From positions 9,075-73,074 of the forward strand of contig CAMYKT010000006.1 in the NCBI GenBank assembly GCA_947259185.1: a stretch of DNA of 64,000 nt. Reading direction: 5' to 3'. This document shows, in pieces, positions 10,135 to 19,322 of this stretch. The translations under genes and the position numbers were made by a program. Within the stretch, counting starts at the first letter, position 1. The number at the start of each line of letters is the position of its first letter. The notes below the pieces were generated by a model. The model had not been told where the DNA came from. It was given only the letters and a program-made list of their open reading frames with translations, and made no database searches. Origin of the DNA: an uncultured Methanobacteriaceae archaeon. GTDB taxonomy: Archaea > Methanobacteriota > Methanobacteria > Methanobacteriales > Methanobacteriaceae.

Positions 10135-11303
10135 AACCGGGACATCCTCCTATATAAGAGCTGAGGGAGTACAGAAAATAATATCCCTCTTTTTATCATT
10201 TCTTTTACCAGAACGGATTGAGAATCCATATCACCATAAGAGGATATCAAATCTTCAGCACCTTTTTCTTTTAACTTCAGGAACATGTTATCTAACTCCT
10301 GATTTTTAAGTGCTTGAAACGTTTTTTGCACATGTAACTGGTTTTTAAGCTCTTTTAAGAATTTGTTCTTATAGCTGGTTTCATAATCCTTTAATAATTC
10401 AGGATCATCATTTTCAAGGGATTTTGTGGCAGCTTCTGCCGCAAATTTAGCACATTCAAATCCAATTAATAGGCCTCCGCCAGTGGTTGGTTTAACCTGA
10501 GATGCAGCATCCCCTAAAATAATGGCCCGGTTTTCAACAATTTTTTTATTCAAATCAAATAAGGGTATTTTTCCATGATACTTACTTATGACTTTAGCTC
10601 CCTGGAATTTATCATTAGAATTAATGAAATTATTTAATATGTGATTTAGTTTTTTATAATCATGGTGCCCGAAAAGTCCTAGGCGGGACATAGAGGTTGA
10701 TAAGGGAATGGACCATATAAATCCAGGGGAAATTTGTTCATCCACATAAACATCCACAAAATCTGTTTCCAGGGTATTATTTTTCATTTGAATAAGAAAC
10801 TGGGCCGCATCCACAGAATTATGGGATTTATTCATGGAAGAGGAAACTACCGAAGAATGGCCTCCACATCCTGCAACTATTTTTGATTGGAGTACCTTCT
10901 GTCCCTTATTAGCCATTTTAACTTTGGAAGAAGATGTATCCACATTTGAAACTTTATGCTGGAGTAGAATCTCAGCCCCGGCATCCTGGGCTTTTTGGGA
11001 AAGATATTTATCATACTCTACCCGATCAATTACATAAGCCTGTGTTTTTTCTTTAGAAACCGTTATCACATGATCAGAAGGAGAGTGGAGGTAAGCCCCC
11101 CGCACCTTATTAATTATGAATTCATCAGGTAGGTCATTTATTTTTCTAATTTTTTCACTTAATAGTCCGGCACATTGCAGGGGAACCCCTATCCTTTTTT
11201 TCTTTTCCAGGACCCCCACCTTATACCCCTCTTCTGCCATGCGGCCCGCGAAGGTAGATCCTACCGGCCCTGCCCCAATTACCAATACATCATAATCTAC
11301 CAT
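10119..11303 (-). CDS. Geranylgeranyl reductase family flavoprotein
   Basis: This FAD-dependent oxidoreductase probably saturates geranylgeranyl chains of archaeal ether lipids. The Rossmann motif GAGPVGS is near the N-terminus, followed by GVPLQCAGLLSEK, which is typical of the family. A second FAD motif, ILGDAASQVKPTTGGG, lies near residue 270. An earlier TTG would add eight residues, but AGGAGATAAT directly before ATG at 11303 marks the likely start, giving 394 residues. It overlaps the methyltransferase downstream. It could be the digeranylgeranylglycerophospholipid reductase itself or a paralogue, since methanogens usually encode more than one. Confidence 0.85.
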   Translation of the reverse strand: MVDYDVLVIGAGPVGSTFAGRMAEEGYKVGVLEKKKRIGVPLQCAGLLSEKIRKINDLPDEFIINKVRGAYLHSPSDHVITVSKEKTQAYVIDRVEYDKYLSQKAQDAGAEILLQHKVSNVDTSSSKVKMANKGQKVLQSKIVAGCGGHSSVVSSSMNKSHNSVDAAQFLIQMKNNTLETDFVDVYVDEQISPGFIWSIPLSTSMSRLGLFGHHDYKKLNHILNNFINSNDKFQGAKVISKYHGKIPLFDLNKKIVENRAIILGDAASQVKPTTGGGLLIGFECAKFAAEAATKSLENDDPELLKDYETSYKNKFLKELKNQLHVQKTFQALKNQELDNMFLKLKEKGAEDLISSYGDMDSQSVLVKEMIKRGILFSVLPQLLYRRMSRLWNFF

Positions 11304-11458
11304 ATTATCTCCTGATATATGATTCAAATTAAAAATTATAGTCTAATTACCAAGATACAAAAACTTTCTAAATAAGTTAAAAATTATATATCCAAAAAGA
11401 GTTGCATTTATCAAATTTAAATAGTCTTAGAATCTATTAACCTCTATCCTATAAAAAA

Positions 11459-12121
11459 TTATCTTTTAAATTTCCGGGCATGGTTTTCCATTATAAGTTT
11501 TTTGCTCCGACGAGGGGTATCCCGAGTATCAATCTCTCCATTTGTCTCCCCTTCCATCTCTTTTTGGATTTCTCTAGCCATTTGAGTATAAGATAAATTT
11601 TGATCTATCATCCGATTAATTTTTTCTTCTAAATGGTAAGGTTGAGGGATATTCTCCAGTATGATACTGGTATTTTCATGACCACTGAATATTTCAATAT
11701 CTCCTGAAGCAAAAATCCTCTCCAGTAAATTTTGATAAATTACCACATCCTGGACTTTGTTGTAACGGATATATGATCTCTTTTTATTTAGCATGCCTTT
11801 TTGAACTATTATTCTCTGATTGGTTAGTAAATATTCTGTGAATTTCCAGGATATTAAGTCCCAAACCGCCCAAAATATTAAAACTAAAATTAAAAGTAGA
11901 ATAGCAATACTAACTCCCTGCACCAGGGGGATCTGTACAAATTCAATCAGATAACTCTGGATAGTAACTGTAAAGGAAATGATGGAGTTGAAGGAATAAA
12001 AAAGTAGGCCTATGAAGAGTATTTTAATAATAGCAGATTTGCTGTGAATGAAAATACGGGGCCTGGTTCTTAATATGACTTTTTCCCCATCTTGATATGA
12101 ATTTCTATTTGTTCCGAACAT
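11459..12121 (-). CDS. Bacterial-type PH domain (DUF304/YdbS-like) membrane protein
   Basis: The protein has two membrane helices at about 28-50 and 65-90 followed by a DUF304-type PH domain (about 95-165), with ITNQRII-like sequence LLTNQRIIVQKG and the pattern YNKVQDVVIYQNLLERIF. The C-terminal ~55 residues are charged and probably extend into the cytoplasm. The role of these proteins is not established; some take part in membrane or envelope homeostasis. It is a single gene of 220 residues with a 100-bp divergent gap to the UPF0280 gene. Confidence 0.8.
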   Translation of the reverse strand: MFGTNRNSYQDGEKVILRTRPRIFIHSKSAIIKILFIGLLFYSFNSIISFTVTIQSYLIEFVQIPLVQGVSIAILLLILVLIFWAVWDLISWKFTEYLLTNQRIIVQKGMLNKKRSYIRYNKVQDVVIYQNLLERIFASGDIEIFSGHENTSIILENIPQPYHLEEKINRMIDQNLSYTQMAREIQKEMEGETNGEIDTRDTPRRSKKLIMENHARKFKR

Positions 12122-12222
12122 TTTATCACCAATACTATCATTATCACCTTAAATATTTTTTATGGATATTCCTCAGGATGAGAGGTTAATTTATTTTAAA
12201 AGAAGACCCTAAAATATGTCTG

Positions 12223-12957
12223 ATGTTTTATAAAAAAATTGAAATTGGCCAAACCCACATAAATTTCAGTTCCGACCTGGAAAACATAGATATTTCCAGT
12301 TTCATAATAAATGAGCGCCTGAAATTGATTAATTATATTAAAAAAAATCCTGATTTTAAAAACTCACTGGAACCAATTCCCCGGGATGATAGTTTAAAAA
12401 AGGCCCCATTAATTGTTAAAATGATGGATAGGGCCAGTAGAAAAGGGGAAATAGGGCCTATGGCCGCGGTGGCAGGAACCATAGCAGAATTATCCTTAAG
12501 TTGGTTATTGAAAAAAGGTTCTAAATACAGCATAATAGATAATGGAGGAGATATTGCCCTTAAAACTAATAAAAAAATAGTTTCTGGACTTTATGCAGGT
12601 AATTCATCCCTTTCAGGTAAAATCGGGTTTGAAATTAAGGCCGGTAGAGCTCAAGGCATCTGCACTTCATCTGGAACAGTAGGCCATTCCATAAGCTTTG
12701 GGAGGTCAGATTCAGTTACTGTATTTGCACGACAAGCTAGTGTTGCTGATGCACTTGCTACCAGCATTGCTAATGATGCAAACGGTGAATTGGACCATGA
12801 TGCAGTACAAAATAGTCTGGAAAGGGCTGATGAATTTAAAGAATACCTGCAGGGAGTGCTGGTTATAGTGGGGGAATCTGCCGGAACTCTGGGAAAAATC
12901 CCAACTCTGGTTCAGACTGATAAAAAAAGAGTATTAGGTGATCTCTTTGAAATTTAA
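12223..12957 (+). CDS. UPF0280 family protein (ApbE-like fold)
   Basis: This is a conserved archaeal UPF0280 protein whose family is distantly related to the flavin transferase ApbE. Recognisable parts are MAAVAGTIAELSLSWLL near residue 86, the IIDNGGDIALK strand at about 105, and GICTSSGTVGHSISFG near 146, all of which follow the ApbE pattern. No signal peptide is seen, so it is cytoplasmic. Its 244 residues are usual. The gene is monocistronic and transcribed away from the PH-domain gene. The substrate is unknown. Confidence 0.82.
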   Translation: MFYKKIEIGQTHINFSSDLENIDISSFIINERLKLINYIKKNPDFKNSLEPIPRDDSLKKAPLIVKMMDRASRKGEIGPMAAVAGTIAELSLSWLLKKGSKYSIIDNGGDIALKTNKKIVSGLYAGNSSLSGKIGFEIKAGRAQGICTSSGTVGHSISFGRSDSVTVFARQASVADALATSIANDANGELDHDAVQNSLERADEFKEYLQGVLVIVGESAGTLGKIPTLVQTDKKRVLGDLFEI

Positions 12958-13140
12958 AAAATGATTAAAGCCAGCAAAATTAAAATAAAACTAATAAAAA
13001 AAATGTAAATATTATATCAAGAAAATAAAAAATTTGCAATTTAAGAGTTAGCCTCAGATCGCCCATCATTCATCACTAATCAGAGCTCATAGGGTTCATC
13101 ACTGGCCAACATATAAAAAAAAAGAAATTAAAAAGCAGAT

Positions 13141-14373
13141 TTAACCAAACATTACTCCTGCTTCTTTTTTATACTCTTCTTCCGCTTCAACACCCATTAT
13201 TTTATCAACGGCGTCTATAAAGTCATTCATAGTAACTTCTTCTCTTTCATCCCTAATGGCAAACATACCTGCCTCTGTACCAATGGCTTTAAGATCCGCA
13301 CCAGAGGCACCTTCAGTTAGACTGGATAGAAGTTCAATATCAACTTCTTCAGCTAAGGCCATGTTTTTGGTGTGTATTCTTAAAATTTCTTTTCGTGATA
13401 TATCATTAGGTATGGGAACCTCAATGAATCGGTCAAAACGGCCTGGTCTTAAAAGAGCAGGATCCAGAATATCAGGCCTGTTGGTTGCAGCCACTATTCC
13501 CACATCTCCTCGTGCTTCAAAACCATCCAATTCAGCCAGTAATTGCATTAAAGTTCTTTGTACTTCCCTATCACCACTGGTGGAGCTTTTTAATCTCTTG
13601 GCGGCCACCGCGTCAATTTCATCAATGAATATTATACTGGGTGATTTTTCCTTAGCCAGTTCAAATACACCTCTAACCAGTCGGGCTCCTTCTCCAATAT
13701 ATTTCCTTACAAATTCAGAAGCCACGATTTTAATAAAGGTAGCATTGGTCTCATGAGCTACGGCTTTTGCCAGTAAAGTCTTACCAGTACCTGGAGGGCC
13801 GTATAAAAGAACACCTTTAGGTGGTTCAATACCTATCTTTTTAAAGAGCTCTGGTTTTTTCAGTGGTAATTCCACTGTTTCTTTAACTTCCACTACCTGT
13901 TCTGCTAAACCACCAATTTGTTCATAAGAAACATCTGGTTTTTCTTCAACTTCCATCCCTGTAACCACCGGATCCTTTTCAGATGGTAATACATCAACAA
14001 TGCTGAATGACTGTTGATTCAGGGCCACCCTTGCACCAGGTTCCAATAATTTTTCATCTAAGAATCTTGAATAGTTAATTACAAAATGAGGTCCGGTACT
14101 GCTTTTAACCGCAATACGGTGATCATCTAAAACTTCAGTAATTGTAGCAATCACTAATGGAGGGGATCTAAATCGTTCCACTTCTCCCCTTAAGGATTTA
14201 ACTTCCCTATCAAGTCGGATTTTTTCATTTTCAATTAAAACTTTGTCTTTTTCAAGTTTTCTGACTTTCCACATCAGATTCCTTTTAGTTTTAGTGTTTT
14301 CTTCTTTAAGTAATCTTATTTCTTTTTTAAGGTCTTCAATTTTCTTCAAAATAGTTTGGGAGGAATTTTCCAT
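13141..14373 (-). CDS. pan: Proteasome-activating nucleotidase PAN
   Basis: This AAA ATPase unfolds substrates for the 20S proteasome. An N-terminal coiled coil covers about 5-70, an OB domain about 72-135, and the AAA domain from about 155. Walker A is GPPGTGKT at 192-199 and Walker B FIDEID with Asp251/Glu252; RPGRFDR marks the arginine-finger region. The protein has 410 residues. The extreme C-terminus is M-F-G, close to the gate-opening HbYX motif but with Phe in place of Tyr. AGGAGTG lies about 12 bp before the ATG. The 20S subunits are not in the window. Confidence 0.95.
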   Translation of the reverse strand: MENSSQTILKKIEDLKKEIRLLKEENTKTKRNLMWKVRKLEKDKVLIENEKIRLDREVKSLRGEVERFRSPPLVIATITEVLDDHRIAVKSSTGPHFVINYSRFLDEKLLEPGARVALNQQSFSIVDVLPSEKDPVVTGMEVEEKPDVSYEQIGGLAEQVVEVKETVELPLKKPELFKKIGIEPPKGVLLYGPPGTGKTLLAKAVAHETNATFIKIVASEFVRKYIGEGARLVRGVFELAKEKSPSIIFIDEIDAVAAKRLKSSTSGDREVQRTLMQLLAELDGFEARGDVGIVAATNRPDILDPALLRPGRFDRFIEVPIPNDISRKEILRIHTKNMALAEEVDIELLSSLTEGASGADLKAIGTEAGMFAIRDEREEVTMNDFIDAVDKIMGVEAEEEYKKEAGVMFG

Positions 14374-14666
14374 AGTTCGAGAACACTCCTATATAAATTT
14401 TAATGATACTATCTTTGTTTTATTAATATTTAAAGATTGAGGTCAGAAATAAATTATATCTTTTTTAAGTAAAGGCTGAAAATAAAAAAGCCCTTATTAA
14501 ATGATTTGTTGCATAATATAATTAATATCCTTTAAGAGAAGGAATATAAATATCATCCCATATTTAAGCCAAATAATTAAATAATTAAAAAACTTCAATT
14601 TAATTTAATAACTTGAATTAAAAATCCAATAAATGATATATAATTAAAAAAACAAAGGGATTTTAC
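14374..14666. promoter_or_regulatory. Divergent intergenic region between pan and aMBF1
   Basis: This AT-rich stretch separates two divergently transcribed genes and must hold both promoters. On the plus side a TATA-like run GATATATAATT lies about 30 bp before the aMBF1 start, so its leader would be very short. On the minus side TTTAAATAT lies about 65 bp before the pan start. No open reading frame of note is present. Confidence 0.4.
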
Positions 14667-15125
14667 ATGAGATGCGAGATTTGTGGGAAAAAGATTGTAG
14701 AGCAACCTATAAAAACTAAAATAGATGGATCAGTTATGAATGTTTGTACTGACTGTTCTAAATTTGGTAAAATTCAAAGAGAACCACCAAAACCAAGTAG
14801 ACCGCGCCCACGCCGAACGGCCCCTCCTAGAAGGGAAACCACCTATGATATTTTAGAAGACTATCAGACCATAATCAGAGAAGCCCGTGAGAAAAAAGGC
14901 TGGTCACGTGAAGATTTAGGTGAAAAAATCTATGAAAAAGTTTCGGTAATTAACCGGTTAGAAAGTGGAAAAATGGTTCCTGATATCAAATTGGCCAGGA
15001 AAATGGAAAAAATCCTTAAAATTACCCTTATAGAAAAAATAGAAGATGCCGGCGGTGAAGATTTTAAATCAGCTTCCATGAAAGGAGCAACTATTGGAGA
15101 TATAGCCCGTATTAAAAAACATTAA
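14667..15125 (+). CDS. Archaeal multiprotein bridging factor 1 (aMBF1)
   Basis: This is a transcription and translation-associated factor with an N-terminal zinc ribbon and a C-terminal Cro-type helix-turn-helix. The ribbon uses CEIC (Cys3/Cys6) and CTDC (near residues 27-30). A basic proline-rich linker (about 45-62) leads to the HTH at about 68-120, which has REDLGEKIYEKVSVINRLES. The layout is that of archaeal MBF1 (TIGR00270). The 152-residue length fits. It is a single gene with AAGGG a few bases before the ATG. Confidence 0.9.
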   Translation: MRCEICGKKIVEQPIKTKIDGSVMNVCTDCSKFGKIQREPPKPSRPRPRRTAPPRRETTYDILEDYQTIIREAREKKGWSREDLGEKIYEKVSVINRLESGKMVPDIKLARKMEKILKITLIEKIEDAGGEDFKSASMKGATIGDIARIKKH

Positions 15126-15427
15126 AAACCCTATACTTAATTTTTTAAATAATTTATTATGAAGTATCAGGATTTATGCCTTATTTATAAAGGCATACAT
15201 TTCATTTGAAATATAGAGCCTTATCTATTAAATATCCCTTAAAAACAAAGCAAAGAATAAATTTATTCCCTTAGTCAAAGTTTATAGGATTTTTGAGGTT
15301 GAAGGATATATTCTGACTTAAAACATTGCTTTAATATTGATTATTAACTTATGAAATTTAAAATTATTAAATTAAAATATTATAAAATTTCCTTAAAAAA
15401 TGCCCCTGGCTTTTTTAGAAATTTGAG
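15126..15427. other. Intergenic region before murT, no gene seen
   Basis: About 300 bp of AT-rich sequence between aMBF1 and murT. I see no open frame, RNA gene or strong repeat. It presumably holds the murT promoter; several TATA-like runs occur near 15355-15385. Confidence 0.3.
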
Positions 15428-16833
15428 GTGGGGATTAAAATAAAAAAACTTAAATTTAAATTATCAATTTTTGCAGGAAGATCCATATCATTTATACTTA
15501 AAATCTTTTTAAAAAGTAGTGCTGGTGCCTTACCAGGTAAAGTAGCCATGTCTATCTATCCAGATATATTAAAAGAAGTTGACCAGCGTTGTAATAAAAC
15601 TGTGCTTATAACTGGAACCAATGGCAAAACCACCACCAACAACCTTTTAGTCCATATAGTTAAAGGGAAATATCCCCTGATTTTATCCAATTTACGAGGG
15701 GCTAACATGCCTCAGGGGTTAGTAAGTGCTTTTATAAATGATTTAGAAGATGGTTATGATTGGGGAATTTTTGAAGTAGATGAAGGTTCATTTAAAAGAG
15801 TGGTAAGAGACCTGAAACCCGATTACGTGGTTATCACCAATTTCTTCCGGGATCAATTAGATCGTTATGGCGAAATAGAGAAGGCCTTCCAGGATATTTA
15901 TGAATCTCTGGATCCGCTGGATACCACCCTGATACTTAATGCAGATGATCCCCTTGTTTCCAACTTTAAAAAATTAGGTAAGAAAAATATCTTTTATGGG
16001 GTCTTAGAAAACCAGTTTTGCGATAGCAATCAAAATGTGGTTGAAACCAATTTCTGCCCGGGATGCAATGAACATTTAGATTATTCTTATTTTAATTATG
16101 GGCAGTTAGGCGGATATAGTTGTGCCCATTGTGGCTTTGAAAATCCAGAAAGAAAATATGAAATCACGGATATACAATATCAGGGAGAAAATTACAGATT
16201 TGTTTTAAATGCAGACCAAAATTTGAAAGATTTTGAATTCAAATATGGTGGTATTTACACTGCTGTGCATCTACTTCCGCGGCTCTGGAAATGGGCATTG
16301 ATCTGGATACGGTTACCCAACGAATTGAGAGTTTTGAATATAAGTTGGGAAGGATGGAAAATTTTGTAATTAATGAAAAAAATGTTAAAGTGGTGCTGGT
16401 AAAAAACCCTATTAGTTTAGGAGAAGTATTGAAGATTTTGGCCATGGATGATTCTAAAAAAAGTTTGTTAATGATCTTAAATGATAATCCCGCCGATGGT
16501 GCTGATGTTTCCTGGATATGGGATGCAGAAATAGAAAATGTGGTCCAGGCTAAAAATCTAAAAAATATACATTTTGCAGGTCGAAGACCCCATGATATGG
16601 CATTAAGATTCAAGTATGCCGGGATATCCACAGAAAACTTCCATATACATGAAAATATAGACCTGGCACTGGATAAAATCATTTATGAAGATGTGGAAAC
16701 CATTTACATATTACCTACTTACACCGCCTTATTCCATTTAAGAGAACTTCTAAATGCCCGGATTGAAGGTAAAGGTAGGACTATATCCTATTTTAGAGAG
16801 TTTCTAAAGAATTTAAAATTACCAAAATCTTAA
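15428..16833 (+). CDS. murT: MurT-like Mur ligase, reading frame broken near 16267
   Basis: This is the ligase half of a MurT/GatD pair, which in bacteria amidates lipid II glutamate and in Methanobacteriales is tied to pseudomurein. The first part (GTG start at 15428) carries the P-loop GTNGKTTT, the DRYGE motif and the MurT zinc ribbon CPGC...CAHC. It reads correctly to GGIYTAVH and then runs into nonsense, stopping at 16369. The true C-terminal domain continues in another frame from GCA at 16267 (ASTSAALEMG). Loss of one GCAT tandem unit, or of a single G, at 16267-16270 explains the break. Repaired, the protein would have about 469 residues, a normal MurT length. It may be a real mutation or a sequence error. 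Confidence 0.85.
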
Positions 16834-16855
16834 ATAAAAATATTGAGAGGATAAT

Positions 16856-17578
16856 ATGGAGATTAATATATTTCAAATGTACCCCGACCTTTTAAATCTA
16901 TATGGAGATTTAGGTAATGTCACCTGTATTAAAAGGAGATGTGAATGGTTAGGTATCCAACCTAATATAGTGAATTTCAGTATAAACCAGGAAGTATCCC
17001 TCCAGGGCGGAGATATTTTCTTCATAGGAGGGGGATCTGACCGGGGGCAGAGTTTGATTTATTCCCACCTCCTGAAATATAAAAAGGAGTTAGAAGAATT
17101 AATAGAGGACGAAAAAGTGTTTCTGGCCATATGTGGCGGATATCAGCTTTTAGGAAATAAGTATATTGATGCTGAAGGAAATAAAATGCCTGGTCTGGAA
17201 ATATTTGATTATGAAACTAAAAGTGAAGAAGGACGTTTAATTGGCAATATAATCACAAAAAATACCCTGGGATTAAAGCCCGATACTCTGGTCGGATTTG
17301 AAAACCACGGAGGCCGGACTTATCATGACCTGCAACCTCTGGGAAAAGTCATATCAGGACATGGAAACAATGGAAAAGATGAAAAGGAGGGGATGGTATA
17401 TAAAAACTGTATTGGAACCTACTTACACGGGCCAGTGCTACCTAAAAATCCCCACCTGGCAGATTACCTGATATTAAAAGCACTGGAAAAAAAGTATGAA
17501 ATAACGGCATTAGATGAACTTGATGATAGAATCGAATATTTGGCCCATGAAAGGGTTATAGATCTATATTCACCTTAA
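16856..17578 (+). CDS. gatD: GatD-like glutamine amidotransferase
   Basis: This class I glutamine amidotransferase of the CobB/CobQ type supplies ammonia to MurT. The nucleophile is Cys93 in LAICGGYQLLG and the catalytic His is in GTYLHGPVLPKNP near residue 200. The length of 240 residues is normal. It begins 22 bp after the murT frame with GAGAGGATAAT before the ATG, so it forms an operon with murT. In this lineage the pair is expected to amidate a pseudomurein precursor; the exact substrate is an inference from the bacterial enzyme. Confidence 0.9.
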   Translation: MEINIFQMYPDLLNLYGDLGNVTCIKRRCEWLGIQPNIVNFSINQEVSLQGGDIFFIGGGSDRGQSLIYSHLLKYKKELEELIEDEKVFLAICGGYQLLGNKYIDAEGNKMPGLEIFDYETKSEEGRLIGNIITKNTLGLKPDTLVGFENHGGRTYHDLQPLGKVISGHGNNGKDEKEGMVYKNCIGTYLHGPVLPKNPHLADYLILKALEKKYEITALDELDDRIEYLAHERVIDLYSP

Positions 17579-17645
17579 GATGGTTCCGGCGGATGTTTGA
17601 TAGGTAAATAAATTAGTCAATGAAAAAAAAGATTTTTTTAATTTT

Positions 17646-17751
17646 AATTCTTTTTATGAGAATAATATCCTTTAAAATCAGACACATTCTCCATCTTCAA
17701 TTCTTTTTATGAGAATAATATCCTTTAAAATCAGGCGCATTCTGCATCTTT
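17646..17751. repeat. 53-bp imperfect tandem duplication of the DUF356 gene end
   Basis: Two copies with a period of 53 bp lie at 17646-17698 and 17699-17751. They differ at four positions. The second copy holds the last 17 codons of the minus-strand DUF356 gene, whose stop codon is at 17697-17699. The first copy lies just beyond that stop and is non-coding in that frame. The duplication is local and looks like replication slippage or unequal exchange. Confidence 0.9.
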
Positions 17752-18050
17752 AATTTTAAAGCCTCATATTCTTCATATTCCTCACTTACCACTACTACAT
17801 GAGCCGGAGGGTGGATACTTTTTATTTTCATTATACTTAAAGTAGCATCCTGTTCCAGCTTGACCATTACTGCCACCTGAGAACGGTTCCTCAACCTGGT
17901 TTTTAATATGCTTTCCACCATTTTATCAGCATAATTATTATCCAGTATTTTAGGTTTCCCCTGGACTTTCAGTCCAGCATGGCGTTCAATATCTGCCAGT
18001 GCATTTAACAATTTTTTATTACTATCTGCCCGTATTATAATTAAAGAAAT
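17697..18050 (-). CDS. DUF356 family protein, apparent AUU start
   Basis: This is a small conserved methanogen protein (DUF356) of unknown role. The nearest canonical start is TTG at 18011, which gives 104 residues but removes the first strand. Reading upstream in frame gives SLIIIRADSNKK joined to LLNALADIERH, the expected N-terminus, and the codon at its head is ATT (18050-18048). AGGGGGT lies 8 bp before it, and a TAA stop closes the frame at 18068. No ATG, GTG or TTG occurs between. The gene begins 15 bp after the exported-protein gene ends, so they form an operon. Confidence 0.75.
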   Translation of the reverse strand: MSLIIIRADSNKKLLNALADIERHAGLKVQGKPKILDNNYADKMVESILKTRLRNRSQVAVMVKLEQDATLSIMKIKSIHPPAHVVVVSEEYEEYEALKLKMQNAPDFKGYYSHKKN

Positions 18051-18065
18051 TTTAAAAACCCCCTG

Positions 18066-19322
18066 TTATCTCTTTTTAAAGGAGGTCAAAAGTGTGCTTC
18101 TAAAGAGTACCAGCAATACCAGTACAAAGCCTATAGCAGTTTGAACATTACCCACCACGTCCAGTACATTAGCACCTACAGGAAGTTCCCATGGTGGTGA
18201 AGTTCTACCACCTGGTAGGGGATTGTAATAAATACCCACTGCTCTGGAAGATTCAACTGCATTGATATCTTTAGGTTCCACGTAATTTACTCCTACAATG
18301 TATCCATTTTTAATAGCCCGATTTAAAGATTCTGCAATGGTATTGGCATTGTATCCATTTCTTTTAACCGACGCCCTGACTATTTCTTTGGTGGTCTCAC
18401 TAACACCCACCTCATCACTACCATATACTGATACATAAACACTGTCCTGAGTTACGGTGATGGCATTGGCCAGGGCATCATAGGCATAAATGGTCTCCAG
18501 GGGAGTACCATCTACAGGACAGAGAGTATAACTTTCTGCAGTAGGATAACCAGCACTCCATCCATCCACCGGACACACCTTGGTATAAGGCTCATTCATA
18601 GGATAACCTGTTTCATTAAGGTCTGCTGGAGTGAACATGTCCCCGGTGGTTAGTCCGGAATTTAAATTCACCGCACCACCACCATATTTTTCTCCAGCAT
18701 TCTTGGATACATCTTCGAATACTTTACCCATTATGGTTGTGGCGGAATAACCATCACGAATCATCTTTCCAATATTAACCGCTGTTTCTCGCCTGACCCT
18801 CTCAGCAGTTCCATATTGGGGATTACCAGCTGTATTTCTTAAGTGAATTATAGCCCCTCTTTGACCGGGAGCTAAAGAAGCTACCCCTCCTGATTGGGGA
18901 GTAACTCTGATGGTCCCATCATCTTCTACTACCACCAGATAGGCAGCAAATGTTCCACCTACTGCCGCCCCAATTTTAGGTCCACCAGTCATTACCCTTA
19001 TTCCTTGAAACCCGCTTGCTGCTGCAGCTGCCTCAGAAGCAGTGGCTCCGTTATCTAAACGACTTATAGTTTCCACAATAGCACCTAAACGATTAATAGC
19101 ATCCCCTTCCCCACCAGAGAGAACCACAAATTGTTTTTCTTTGGACATGAGAAAAGTGGATTGGAACATGTTTTGTGCAAAGGACATACTGCCACCAGCA
19201 GCCCCATTAGGATCTTTACCAGTAGGGTCAGTGATTATAATAACGTTCATGGTGGCCGAAACAGTATTCATGGCCAGGAGCAAAACCAGAAAGAAAACTA
19301 AAATTCTGTAATTTTTTCTCAA
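18066..19322 (-). CDS. Exported, C-terminally anchored protein of unknown function
   Basis: I do not recognise a characterised family. A signal peptide (about 1-24, ending SAT) and a C-terminal membrane helix (about 393-413) followed by KKR place the body outside the cell. The N-terminal half is rich in Gly, Ala and Ser and includes AAAAASGFQGIRVMTGG. Two CPVDG motifs lie about 17 residues apart in the middle and resemble half of a zinc ribbon. The ATG overlaps the stop of the POTRA-like gene by 4 bp, so the two are translationally coupled. It sits between that gene and DUF356 beside wall-synthesis genes, which suggests a cell-envelope role. Confidence 0.7.
   Translation of the reverse strand: MRKNYRILVFFLVLLLAMNTVSATMNVIIITDPTGKDPNGAAGGSMSFAQNMFQSTFLMSKEKQFVVLSGGEGDAINRLGAIVETISRLDNGATASEAAAAASGFQGIRVMTGGPKIGAAVGGTFAAYLVVVEDDGTIRVTPQSGGVASLAPGQRGAIIHLRNTAGNPQYGTAERVRRETAVNIGKMIRDGYSATTIMGKVFEDVSKNAGEKYGGGAVNLNSGLTTGDMFTPADLNETGYPMNEPYTKVCPVDGWSAGYPTAESYTLCPVDGTPLETIYAYDALANAITVTQDSVYVSVYGSDEVGVSETTKEIVRASVKRNGYNANTIAESLNRAIKNGYIVGVNYVEPKDINAVESSRAVGIYYNPLPGGRTSPPWELPVGANVLDVVGNVQTAIGFVLVLLVLFRSTLLTSFKKR

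Noticed and set aside
16239..16682. Minus-strand 147-codon open frame over the MurT C-terminal domain
   Set aside because: It is antisense to the conserved MurT C-terminal sequence and shows no recognisable protein.
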